This document shows, piece by piece, positions 26,153 through 33,293 of a DNA stretch of 64,000 bases (position 1 is its first letter; the number at the start of each line of letters is the position of its first letter). The notes under the pieces are model-generated. The model made no database searches and was not told where the DNA came from. It was given only the letters and a program-made list of their open reading frames with translations. Position numbers and translations under genes: made by a program. Source of the DNA: Verrucomicrobiales bacterium (GTDB taxonomy: Bacteria > Verrucomicrobiota > Verrucomicrobiia > Limisphaerales > J093). The stretch lies in the NCBI GenBank assembly GCA_024233215.1, contig JACKPW010000015.1:1-64000 (forward strand), read 5' to 3'.

Positions 26153-27910
26153 TCAGTCGTTCATTGCCACCAGTTTCCCCAGGGCGCTCGTGGCGAACAC
26201 CAGCGGGTAGAGTTGCTCGAAATACCAAAGCCGGGCGAAGTAGAGACCGATGGGGGCAGGTTCACGCCAGCGGCATTCCTCGACCGCCCGGACCAGCCAG
26301 CGCGCGCCCCTCTCCAGCGCCTCCTGAGGGGCGGGCACATCCGCGTCCGCGAGCGCCTCGAGACTCAGCGCCGTCTCCTCCATGGTGGAGGGAGCGCCTT
26401 GCGCGCCGCCCCAGCCGCCATCGGCGTTTTGTTGTCCGGCCAGGAACGACAACCCGCGGTCTCTCGCTGCGCGAAGGGAAGGTACGGCTTCCGTTCCGAG
26501 TAGCACCTGGGCGGTTCCGTAGACCGGGTTCACCTGGTCGGGGGCAGCCTCGTTGCCGAACCAGAGCGGCAGCCAGGCCCCGTCCGTGCGTTGGTTGCCG
26601 GTCAGGAACCGTTCCGCCTTCAGACTCGCGACTTGAACCCTTGCCGCCAGGTTCGGGGGCAGGTCCGGCAGCCAGGCATTCCAGGCGCGCCTGGCGTGAG
26701 CGGTGAGTTCAGGGGTGCTGCGGTCAAACGGCAACGTGCCCCAGCCGCGACAGAACGTGGGGATGCCGCCGTCGCGGTTCTGCAGACCCAACAGCCACTC
26801 GGCACCGAGCGCCCCGGCCTCCAACGTTGCCTGATCGGGCCTGGCCAGGTGGCGCAAGGCCAGCAGGGCGCCCGCCGTATCGTCGGCATCCGGGACTCCG
26901 CCGGGCAGGTCCGTCCAGGCCCAACCGCCGGGAGCCGCCCCGGTGTAGGGATGGACCGCGCGGTATTGCTGGCCCAGCAGCCAGGCCCGCAACGCGTCAC
27001 GTTGGGCGGGCGTGAGATCGTCGGGATTGTGGCGCAGCGCCTTGATGGCGAGCGTGGTTCCCCACGTGGCCAGGTTGGTGTCGATTGGCCAGCTCCCATC
27101 CGCCCGAACCGAATGCCGCAGGAACCGTGCGCCCCGTCGTGCCACCCGATGGTCCGGGAGCCCCATTCCGGCCAGACTCATCGTGACGAAACTCGTCAAA
27201 GGCGTGGCCTCGAGGAAACCTCCATTCGTCGGTTGCAGCGTGGTCAGCACGCTCAGGGTGCGATGGCGGGTGAGCGAACGAAGCGGGTTGAACCGGCCCG
27301 AGCGTTGGTGGATGACCTGGCCGATGGCGATCAACGCCGGGAGCGCATAGCTCACGACCGGGAGTCGCAAGGCGCCGAACAAACCGCGGGGCAGCGCCGC
27401 CAGCTCGAACGGCAGCGGGCGCACCTGCTTCCACCCGTCGGGTTCCAGCCGACCGCTGAGCGCCAGCGTCATGGTGATCGGGACACTGAACGTGCGATCC
27501 TTGCCGTAGAGTGCCTCGATGGCGGGCACAATGGCCTCAATGCCGCCGGCCGTGATCCGGAGATAACGCAGGGCGTTCGTGACGGTGGGCGCAAAGGCCT
27601 CGTCAGCGCCCGCGGCGCCGAAGGCCGCCCAGGCCAGGGCGGTGGTGCTCAGGTTGCTGCGGCTGCGCACGGTGTCGCCCCAGCCCCCGTCGGCGTTCGC
27701 GTGGTCGGCGAGCCAGCGCAGTCCGTTGCGGACCAGTTCCCCATCCGTGACCCGACCGACCGTGGCCAGGGCGGTGACGGCGGTGGCGGTGGCAAGCGCG
27801 CTGCTGCTGAGGGTGCCTTCCCAGTGACCGGAGGGCGCCAGTTCGGATCGCAACGCCTGCGAAACCCGGTGGTGGGCGGTGCGGATGCGTTGGCGCAGTT
27901 CCGAATTCAC
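26153..27910 (-). CDS. Squalene-hopene-type (class II) terpene cyclase
   Basis: This 585-aa protein is a prenyltransferase/squalene-oxidase repeat protein. The class II protonation motif DxDD is intact at residues 341-344 ('GGVPDADDTAGALLAL'). QW-type repeats are visible at ~70-80 ('HANADGGWGDT'), ~'GLQNRDGGIPTF' and 'GQQNADGGWGG'. The N-terminal 'GHWEGTLSSSALATA' is also seen in squalene-hopene-cyclase-like proteins. It is somewhat shorter than classical hopene cyclase (~630-720 aa), so the substrate may be a shorter or different polyprene (inference). It is the last gene of the block; its GTG start (27910) overlaps the stop of the preceding gene by 4 bp (GTGA), which implies translational coupling. 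Confidence 0.85.
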   Translation of the reverse strand: MNSELRQRIRTAHHRVSQALRSELAPSGHWEGTLSSSALATATAVTALATVGRVTDGELVRNGLRWLADHANADGGWGDTVRSRSNLSTTALAWAAFGAAGADEAFAPTVTNALRYLRITAGGIEAIVPAIEALYGKDRTFSVPITMTLALSGRLEPDGWKQVRPLPFELAALPRGLFGALRLPVVSYALPALIAIGQVIHQRSGRFNPLRSLTRHRTLSVLTTLQPTNGGFLEATPLTSFVTMSLAGMGLPDHRVARRGARFLRHSVRADGSWPIDTNLATWGTTLAIKALRHNPDDLTPAQRDALRAWLLGQQYRAVHPYTGAAPGGWAWTDLPGGVPDADDTAGALLALRHLARPDQATLEAGALGAEWLLGLQNRDGGIPTFCRGWGTLPFDRSTPELTAHARRAWNAWLPDLPPNLAARVQVASLKAERFLTGNQRTDGAWLPLWFGNEAAPDQVNPVYGTAQVLLGTEAVPSLRAARDRGLSFLAGQQNADGGWGGAQGAPSTMEETALSLEALADADVPAPQEALERGARWLVRAVEECRWREPAPIGLYFARLWYFEQLYPLVFATSALGKLVAMND

Positions 27911-28794
27911 AGGCTCAGATGGCCCAGGGCGAGCAGGCCGTAAAAGGTGTACTCGGCGTCGAGATAATCGTCCGCCCAATGGCCGTGGAAGCCTCCTTCA
28001 GCCGACCACAGGGTGTCGATGAAATCCAGGCAACGCTCGTGTTGTTCGGCGGTGAGACGGCGCTCGAGACAGGCCAGCGCGTGGAGGGCGGACGCCGTGG
28101 AAAGGAGATCCGGCAGGGGGGCGTTCGGGACCGCAAGGAAACCTCCCTGCGGGTGGAACTGTGCCAGCAACCAGTCGCCCGCCTCGCGCGGGACGGGCAG
28201 GCCCAGGTGACTGATCAGCGTCACCGCGCCGGCCGTGGCATTGAGGGAACCCAGCGGCAGTCCGGGAGCGTTGCTCCAGGCACCGTCCGCGGTTCGCAAT
28301 CGTTGCAGGCTGCGAACCAGTTGCAGCGGTCGCGGCGGGGCTTGTCGGAGATCCTGGTAGGCTCCCAGCGCCACGAAAGCGCCGTAGGCCGTGCCGTGCG
28401 CGAGTCCCGGGTCCCCTTCGTAGCCGCCATCCGGCTTCCGGAAGTGCTCCAGGCCATCCAGCAGGTTTTCGGTCAGGCCGGACGGCATTTGGTCCACGCC
28501 CAGTGCCGCCCAGCAACGGATGAGCGCGCCCAAGTGGACCAGGTCCAGTTTCGCGCCTGCCCCGAACGTCCCCAACCAGGCGCGCGTTTGTTCCTCGGGT
28601 ACGGGCACGCCGAGCGCCTGGGCTCCCGCCAGGGCGAAGATCGTATAGTAAAGGTCGGGTTGACCGGCGCGATCACACGCCGCCCCGACCGCGTTGAACT
28701 GACGCCGCTGGAAGTCTCGTACCCGGTCGGTGGAATCCCCCAGCAGGCGGGGCGCCTGTCGCACGACCTCGAGCAACTGAAGACGCAGACTCAC
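27907..28794 (-). CDS. Prenyltransferase/terpene-cyclase-repeat (alpha6-alpha6) protein
   Basis: This 295-aa protein is built from repeated helical-hairpin units with Gly-rich turns such as 'FRKPDGGYEGDPG', 'RTADGAWSNAPG', 'FHPQGGFLAVPNAP' and 'WSAEGGFHGHWADDYLDAEYTFYGLLAL'. This is the alpha-alpha barrel of protein-prenyltransferase beta subunits and of one terpene-cyclase domain. No DxDD motif is present, so it may act as an accessory or second cyclase domain or as a prenyl-binding transferase-like protein. The GTG start at 28794 overlaps the stop of the DUF116-polyprenyl synthetase gene by 4 bp, and its own stop overlaps the cyclase start by 4 bp. Confidence 0.75.
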   Translation of the reverse strand: MSLRLQLLEVVRQAPRLLGDSTDRVRDFQRRQFNAVGAACDRAGQPDLYYTIFALAGAQALGVPVPEEQTRAWLGTFGAGAKLDLVHLGALIRCWAALGVDQMPSGLTENLLDGLEHFRKPDGGYEGDPGLAHGTAYGAFVALGAYQDLRQAPPRPLQLVRSLQRLRTADGAWSNAPGLPLGSLNATAGAVTLISHLGLPVPREAGDWLLAQFHPQGGFLAVPNAPLPDLLSTASALHALACLERRLTAEQHERCLDFIDTLWSAEGGFHGHWADDYLDAEYTFYGLLALGHLSL

Positions 28795-30539
28795 GCGGCC
28801 GGCATGGCGGTGACGCTGGCAGGTCGCCTTTCGGCGTTTTCCCGCTCCTGCTCGCGGCACCAGCCCTTGATTTCGACGTCGTTGAAAATCTTGCCGACGA
28901 CCCGGCGGAGCAATCCCTTGAGGCTGGGATGTTCCAGCTTTGCAAGCTCACGGATGGCTTCCTCCTTGTAGCTTTCGAGCAGGCGCTCACAGCGCTCGTC
29001 GGCCTTGAGTTCGCGATAGAGCGCCTCGATCTTCGCGGAGTCCGGCCGGCCCTGGCGCCGCCAGAGTTGGTCGAGGAGATCGCGTGCCTCCCCCTTGGCC
29101 CGTTCCCGGGCCACCGCCAGGAGCAGGCTGGGCCGCAGCCCGGCAATGTCGTTGCTTTCCCCATCGACGCCCAGGTCGTTCAGGTCGTCGCGGATCTGGT
29201 AGGCGATGCCGAGTGCCCGGCTGTAGGCCCCGAGGACCCCGGCGCAATCCTCGTGCTTGCCGGCGTAAAGGGCGCCCAGCCGCAGGGCCACCTCGAAAGC
29301 CGGGGCGGTCTTCTGCCGGAAGATGTCCACCACCTGCAACGGCGTCAACACGTCGGGTTGGCGGGTCCACAGCAACTCGGCCCCCTGACCGCAGCACAGT
29401 TCGCGCTGGCCCTCGGCGGCCACCCGGAACATCTCCGCACGTCTTGCCGCATCGACGTCGCAGGCTGCCAGCAGGCGGTAGCCCTCGCCGATCAGCAGAT
29501 CGCCGATGTTCAAGGCGACCGGCACCCCGTGTTCCTGGTGCAGGGTCTTCTCACCGTAGCGCTGGGCATCGTCGTCCTCGATGTCGTCATGCACGAGCGA
29601 CGCCTTGTGAAAGCACTCCACCGCCACGGCGACCTTGCGGAGGTCGGCCGGTAGTTCGGCGTCGGGCGTGCCGCTGAGGGCGCGGTAAGTGGCGACGGTC
29701 AGGAAGGGCCGCCATCGTTTGCCGGCGCGCCTGAGCCACTCCCGGGCCAGCACCTCGGTCTCATTCCGGGCGGGCCCCGCGATCTCGTCGAGCGAGGCCG
29801 GACCAAACCACGAATCCACCTCTTCGCGCAGACCGCCCAGATCAAGCCGTCGGGTGCGGTCGGCGGCGGTGAGGTGGATGTATTCCCAGACCCATTCGAG
29901 GTCCACGTTGGTGTCGGCGCAGTCATCCTGCAGCAGGGGGATGGCGACCCCCGGAACCGCGGCGGCTTCCATGTAGGGGAAGGCCCGTTCGAGGACACTC
30001 AGGCAGCTCACGCCGACGATGGCATCGATCTTGCCGGTCTGGATGAGGCTCATGACGACCGCGGAACCCTCGGCCACCAGGACGGCGTATCCAAGTCGTT
30101 CCGCCTCGACGGTGAGGTCCTGGATCGAGCAGAGGCCGCAGTGTTTGCAGAGCAGACCGAACTCGTCGAAGGTCGCGGGGCACTTGGCCTCCACCCGCAG
30201 GCATTTCGGGAGGAGCAGAAGCCGTCGTTCGAACGGAACCCCGGCCAGTTGCTCGCGCCACATCTCGTTGTTGAGCAGCACGCCCACGTAGTCGCGAAAA
30301 GCGGGGCTGCAATGGAGTTCCGAGATCAGGCGATCCGCGTGTTGCTGGAGTTCGGTGATGGGCAGGGGGGGCACCGGGCTGAACTCCGCCACGTAATTCC
30401 GGGCCGCCCGCAGGATGCGCTGACGTTCGGCCGGCGTGGGCGGAATGTTCACCGCGGCCGGTCGCCACTTCTGGAGCGGCACCAGCTTCGGCAGGCGGAA
30501 CGTCGGGGCGGGCGCCAGGCGGGGCAGGGGTTCAATCAT
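28791..30539 (-). CDS. DUF116-polyprenyl synthetase fusion protein
   Basis: This 582-aa protein has two parts. Residues ~50-225 match DUF116: the cysteine set Cys113, 120, 131, 134 and 137 ('CLRVEAKC...LLCKHCGLC') could hold an Fe-S cluster, followed by 'GYAVLVAEGSAVV', 'IDAIVGVSC' and 'PLLQDDCADTNVD'. Residues ~255-560 are a trans-isoprenyl diphosphate synthase with both Asp-rich motifs, DDIED (318-322) and DDLND (451-455), and the substrate-binding 'KRWRP'. The second half should condense isopentenyl diphosphate with allylic diphosphates; product length cannot be told. The ATG (30539) overlaps the end of the radical SAM gene by 8 bp (ATGATTGA). The role of DUF116 here is unknown. Confidence 0.85.
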   Translation of the reverse strand: MIEPLPRLAPAPTFRLPKLVPLQKWRPAAVNIPPTPAERQRILRAARNYVAEFSPVPPLPITELQQHADRLISELHCSPAFRDYVGVLLNNEMWREQLAGVPFERRLLLLPKCLRVEAKCPATFDEFGLLCKHCGLCSIQDLTVEAERLGYAVLVAEGSAVVMSLIQTGKIDAIVGVSCLSVLERAFPYMEAAAVPGVAIPLLQDDCADTNVDLEWVWEYIHLTAADRTRRLDLGGLREEVDSWFGPASLDEIAGPARNETEVLAREWLRRAGKRWRPFLTVATYRALSGTPDAELPADLRKVAVAVECFHKASLVHDDIEDDDAQRYGEKTLHQEHGVPVALNIGDLLIGEGYRLLAACDVDAARRAEMFRVAAEGQRELCCGQGAELLWTRQPDVLTPLQVVDIFRQKTAPAFEVALRLGALYAGKHEDCAGVLGAYSRALGIAYQIRDDLNDLGVDGESNDIAGLRPSLLLAVARERAKGEARDLLDQLWRRQGRPDSAKIEALYRELKADERCERLLESYKEEAIRELAKLEHPSLKGLLRRVVGKIFNDVEIKGWCREQERENAERRPASVTAMPAA

Positions 30540-31824
30540 GGGCAGCGGTCGGTTGCGGGGCAGGGGAGGGGTCGTGCGTTTCGAGGTCCTGACGCAGTTT
30601 TCGGGCGCGGCCTTCCGCGTCCGGGCGGGCGTGCCGGTAGGCGCCAAATTCGTGGAACCAGTAGCGCTTGGCCAGCCGGTAGGCCCAGTGGCGCTCGGGG
30701 ACTTCCTCGCCCGGCAACCACTGGCTGTAACGCGGGGTCATCGCGTCGAGTTCCGCCATCGCGGTGCCGCGGAGGGTGGTGTCGCGCGCGCCGTGTTTCT
30801 GCACCAGTTCACGGACCACGTCCGGCCGTTCGAGAATCACGCAGCCCCGCGTGTGGCGGGCGCTGGTTTCGCGGAAATCGCGCAGGAAGGCCGAGTCCTT
30901 GATGGTGGCGAAGACGCCGCGCGGATCGTCGATGCTTTCGGCGGCGAACTGAATGATCGGACACGGTTCGATGCCGCCGGTTGGCCCGATGTGATGGCTG
31001 ATCCCCGTGACCATTGGACACAACGCCCGACCCTCGTGATCATAGTAGGCGTCGATGATGGCGATGGGCATTCGCGCGCGCATTTCCACCACGAACCGCC
31101 GCACGCGGGTCAGTTGGTCCGGGCGCAATGCCAGGTCCGGGTTCATGTCCGGGCCGACGGGGCGGTAGCCGTGATACCAGACGTAGTGGACGCCGCGTTG
31201 GATCAGTTCGCGGAGCCAGGTTTCGGTGAGGAGATCATCGATGTTGGTCCGGCAAAGGCTCGTGGCCACGCCGGTGAGCAGGCCCGCGCGGAGGGAGTTT
31301 TCCAGGCCACGCAGGCTGCGGTTGAAGACGTCCTGGCCGCGGCGCCGTTCGTTGCTGATAAGTTCCCGGCCCTCGATGGAAATCAGTGGGGTGGCATTGC
31401 CCAGTTCGCGCAGGCGGGTGGCGGTCTTCTCGGTGATGAACTGGCCGTTGGTGAAGACCTGGAAATAGCAGTCCGGATGGGCGGCAAGCAGGTCCATCAG
31501 GCCGGGGTGCATGAACGGTTCGCCGCCGAGAATCCCGAAGAACACGTTGCCATGCGCCCGGGCATCGCGGATCACCCGGTCCAGGGTGTCCAGCTTCAGG
31601 TGGCTCGGTGGCGCCGTGACGTCGACCCAGCAGCCCTGGCAACGCAGGTTGCAGCTGTTCGTGATCGAGAGGTAGAGGAACGGCGGGAAGTAGTCGCCGC
31701 GACGAAGCCGCCGCTTGAACTTCTCCACCGCCACCAGCCCCTTGACGCCAAACGTCCAGGCGAACTTCCGGAGACAGCGGAAGTTGGCGGTGCGCAGCGT
31801 GCGGAAAACAAGAGACGGGAGCAT
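30532..31824 (-). CDS. Radical SAM protein
   Basis: This 430-aa protein has the radical SAM cluster motif CxxxCxxC at Cys58, 62 and 65 ('SITNSCNLRCQGCWVD'), the 'GGEPF' SAM-binding turn ('FFGILGGEPFMHPGL') and further cysteines downstream ('ALCPMVTG', 'GGIEPCPII', 'RGCVILERPD') that could ligate an auxiliary cluster. It should generate a 5'-deoxyadenosyl radical; substrate and reaction are unknown. It is not clearly HpnH, the adenosyl-hopene enzyme. The start is uncertain: ATG 31824 was chosen, with ATG 31839 possible. It overlaps the DUF116-polyprenyl synthetase start by 8 bp. Upstream, a 208-bp gap holding repeat element C separates it from the 4Fe-4S gene. Confidence 0.85.
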   Translation of the reverse strand: MLPSLVFRTLRTANFRCLRKFAWTFGVKGLVAVEKFKRRLRRGDYFPPFLYLSITNSCNLRCQGCWVDVTAPPSHLKLDTLDRVIRDARAHGNVFFGILGGEPFMHPGLMDLLAAHPDCYFQVFTNGQFITEKTATRLRELGNATPLISIEGRELISNERRRGQDVFNRSLRGLENSLRAGLLTGVATSLCRTNIDDLLTETWLRELIQRGVHYVWYHGYRPVGPDMNPDLALRPDQLTRVRRFVVEMRARMPIAIIDAYYDHEGRALCPMVTGISHHIGPTGGIEPCPIIQFAAESIDDPRGVFATIKDSAFLRDFRETSARHTRGCVILERPDVVRELVQKHGARDTTLRGTAMAELDAMTPRYSQWLPGEEVPERHWAYRLAKRYWFHEFGAYRHARPDAEGRARKLRQDLETHDPSPAPQPTAAHD

Positions 31825-31860
31825 GGTCAAGTCAGGCATTCCACGCCGCGAGGGTTGAGT

Positions 31861-32027
31861 GGAACCACGAAATGCACGAAATACACGAAAGGCAGAGCAA
31901 GCCAGTGGCGGGGCAGGCATCGGGTACCCTCAGCAGTTGAGCCGATGACGCACCAGTGACCTTGAGGCGACGCAACGAGCCGCTTCCCTACCCGGATCTT
32001 CGTGTGTTTCGTGTGTTTCGTGGTTCC
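31861..32027. repeat. Inverted-arm intergenic repeat, element C, inside the operon
   Basis: The left arm GGAACCACGAAATGCACGAA (31861-31890) and the right arm ending TTTCGTGGTTCC (31999-32027) are near-perfect reverse complements built of ~10-11-nt CACGAAA units. The centre contains CAGTGACCTTGAGGCGACGC. It occupies the only large gap in an otherwise tightly packed gene block. Confidence 0.75.
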
Positions 32028-32047
32028 CTCCGGTACATGGATGGGGC

Positions 32048-32878
32048 TCAGCCCCGTTGCGAATCCTTCGCCGCCTTCGTTCTCGCCGCGGCCTCTTCCG
32101 CCCGGCGGGCGATTTCCTCGGGCGACGGCAGGCTCATCAACACCTCGGGTGGGATCCCTTCGGTGAGGCTGGTGAGTTGCTTGAGGCATTTCCGGCGTTC
32201 GGCGAGCGCCTTGTCGGCGTCCCGCTCCGTGCTGAACCGGCTGCGCGCCCGCTCGCTCCGGTCCCGCAACAGCGAATACACGTCGCCGCCGAGCAGCGCC
32301 GTGATATCGATCTTCATCTTCTCCCGGTTGAGGTCGGAGGGGTTCACCGCATCGCCGTTGATCGGGCCGGTCGCATACTTGGGGAACATGATCGCCGCTT
32401 CGGGGCAGACCCGCGAACACGCCGGGCAGTTCGTCTTGCAACTGTCCTGGTTCTGCACCTGGATGCGGTTGTCCTCGTCCACCCCGTAAACCCCAAACAG
32501 GCAGAAGCTCAGGCATTGCAGGCAGTTCGTGCAGCGGTCGTAGTCGATGACCGGATACCACGGCTTCCAGGCACCCGGATTGGCCGAACCGGTTTCCGCG
32601 CGGGAACTTTCGGCCTGGGCAATCAGGGAATCCGGCTGGAAGGAGGCGTGGCGGGTTCCCGCTGTTGCTGGTGGGGTCTCGTTCTGCCACCGCCCAATCA
32701 GCAGTGTGGCGTGCCCGTCCCGGTGGTCGGTTCCGGACTCCTCAGTTCGCGCGCAGGTCACGCCAAAGCCGTGTTCGAGCAGCGCGTGGATGGCGGACCG
32801 GCGTTCCTCCGGTCCCAACGGGGTGGCGCCGGGACCTTCGTAAAGGACCACGCGCAGGGGAAGTTCAGTGAGGGCCAT
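32048..32878 (-). CDS. Protein with two 4Fe-4S clusters (ferredoxin-like)
   Basis: This 276-aa protein has an N-terminal ~100-aa alpha/beta region of unknown fold ('LRVVLYEGPGATPLGPEERRSAIHALL', cited by its two ends), then a two-cluster ferredoxin segment: Cys116, 119, 122, 126 ('CTNCLQCLSFC') and Cys147, 151, 154, 158 ('CKTNCPACSRVC'). The C-terminal ~100 residues are charged and helical ('EEIARRAEEAAARTKAAKD'). It probably passes electrons to or from the radical SAM, DUF116 or lipoyl components of the same block (inference). The ATG 32878 lies 1 nt after the stop of the preceding gene. Confidence 0.8.
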   Translation of the reverse strand: MALTELPLRVVLYEGPGATPLGPEERRSAIHALLEHGFGVTCARTEESGTDHRDGHATLLIGRWQNETPPATAGTRHASFQPDSLIAQAESSRAETGSANPGAWKPWYPVIDYDRCTNCLQCLSFCLFGVYGVDEDNRIQVQNQDSCKTNCPACSRVCPEAAIMFPKYATGPINGDAVNPSDLNREKMKIDITALLGGDVYSLLRDRSERARSRFSTERDADKALAERRKCLKQLTSLTEGIPPEVLMSLPSPEEIARRAEEAAARTKAAKDSQRG

Positions 32879-32879
32879 G

Positions 32880-33293
32880 TCAGGATGCGGTTGCCGGAGC
32901 GGGTTGGTTCTCGTCGGTCCCGGGTGCCGCCGCGGGGAGGTTGGGCCGGAGTTCGGGAGCAAGCAGGGTGGCGACGGCCTGTTCGGCTGGCGTGGCGCGC
33001 AGGTTCACGATCTCGGTATGATCCGGCGACAGCGGGGCGGCGGCGGCGGCGAACAACCATTTCACCGCGCGGGGATAGCAGGCGGCGATCTTGACGGGGC
33101 CGCCGTTGGCGAGGCGCTTCAACGAGGGATCGTGCCGGGCCGAGAGTTCGCAGAGATCGGGCACCGCTTCGAACGGGACGCCGGCGTCGCAGAGGGCCTT
33201 CAGCACGGCCGCCTTCACGTCCTGCGGCAACACCTGCGCGTACTGGCAGTGACAGTAGAGAAGGGTCGGGGGAGTTGGTGGGGACTCGCTCAT
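32880..33293 (-). CDS. Small cysteine-motif protein resembling the HdrA N-terminal domain
   Basis: This 137-aa protein has 'LLYCHCQYAQVLP' (Cys14, Cys16), Cys48 in 'VPDLCELSARHD' and Cys72 in 'VKIAACYPRAVKWLF'. The order CxC, C, then 'aaC(S/Y)PR' recalls the Fe-S-binding N-terminal domain of heterodisulfide reductase subunit A (family comparison from memory). The last ~30 residues are low-complexity Pro/Ala. It could carry an Fe-S cluster and act in electron transfer with the adjacent 4Fe-4S protein. The start overlaps the stop of the aquaporin-GTPase gene by 4 bp (ATGA). Confidence 0.6.
   Translation of the reverse strand: MSESPPTPPTLLYCHCQYAQVLPQDVKAAVLKALCDAGVPFEAVPDLCELSARHDPSLKRLANGGPVKIAACYPRAVKWLFAAAAAPLSPDHTEIVNLRATPAEQAVATLLAPELRPNLPAAAPGTDENQPAPATAS

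Noticed and set aside
26153..27910. Cyclase as classical squalene-hopene cyclase (shc/hpnF).
   Set aside because: DxDD and QW-type repeats fit, but the protein is short and no hpnC/D/E genes for squalene synthesis are in the window. Family-level call kept, gene symbol withheld.
30532..31824. Radical SAM gene as HpnH (adenosyl-hopene synthesis).
   Set aside because: The cluster motif context ('SITNSCNLRCQGCWVD') and the C-terminal cysteines differ from what I recall of HpnH; no hpnG-type partner is nearby. Kept as a generic radical SAM protein.
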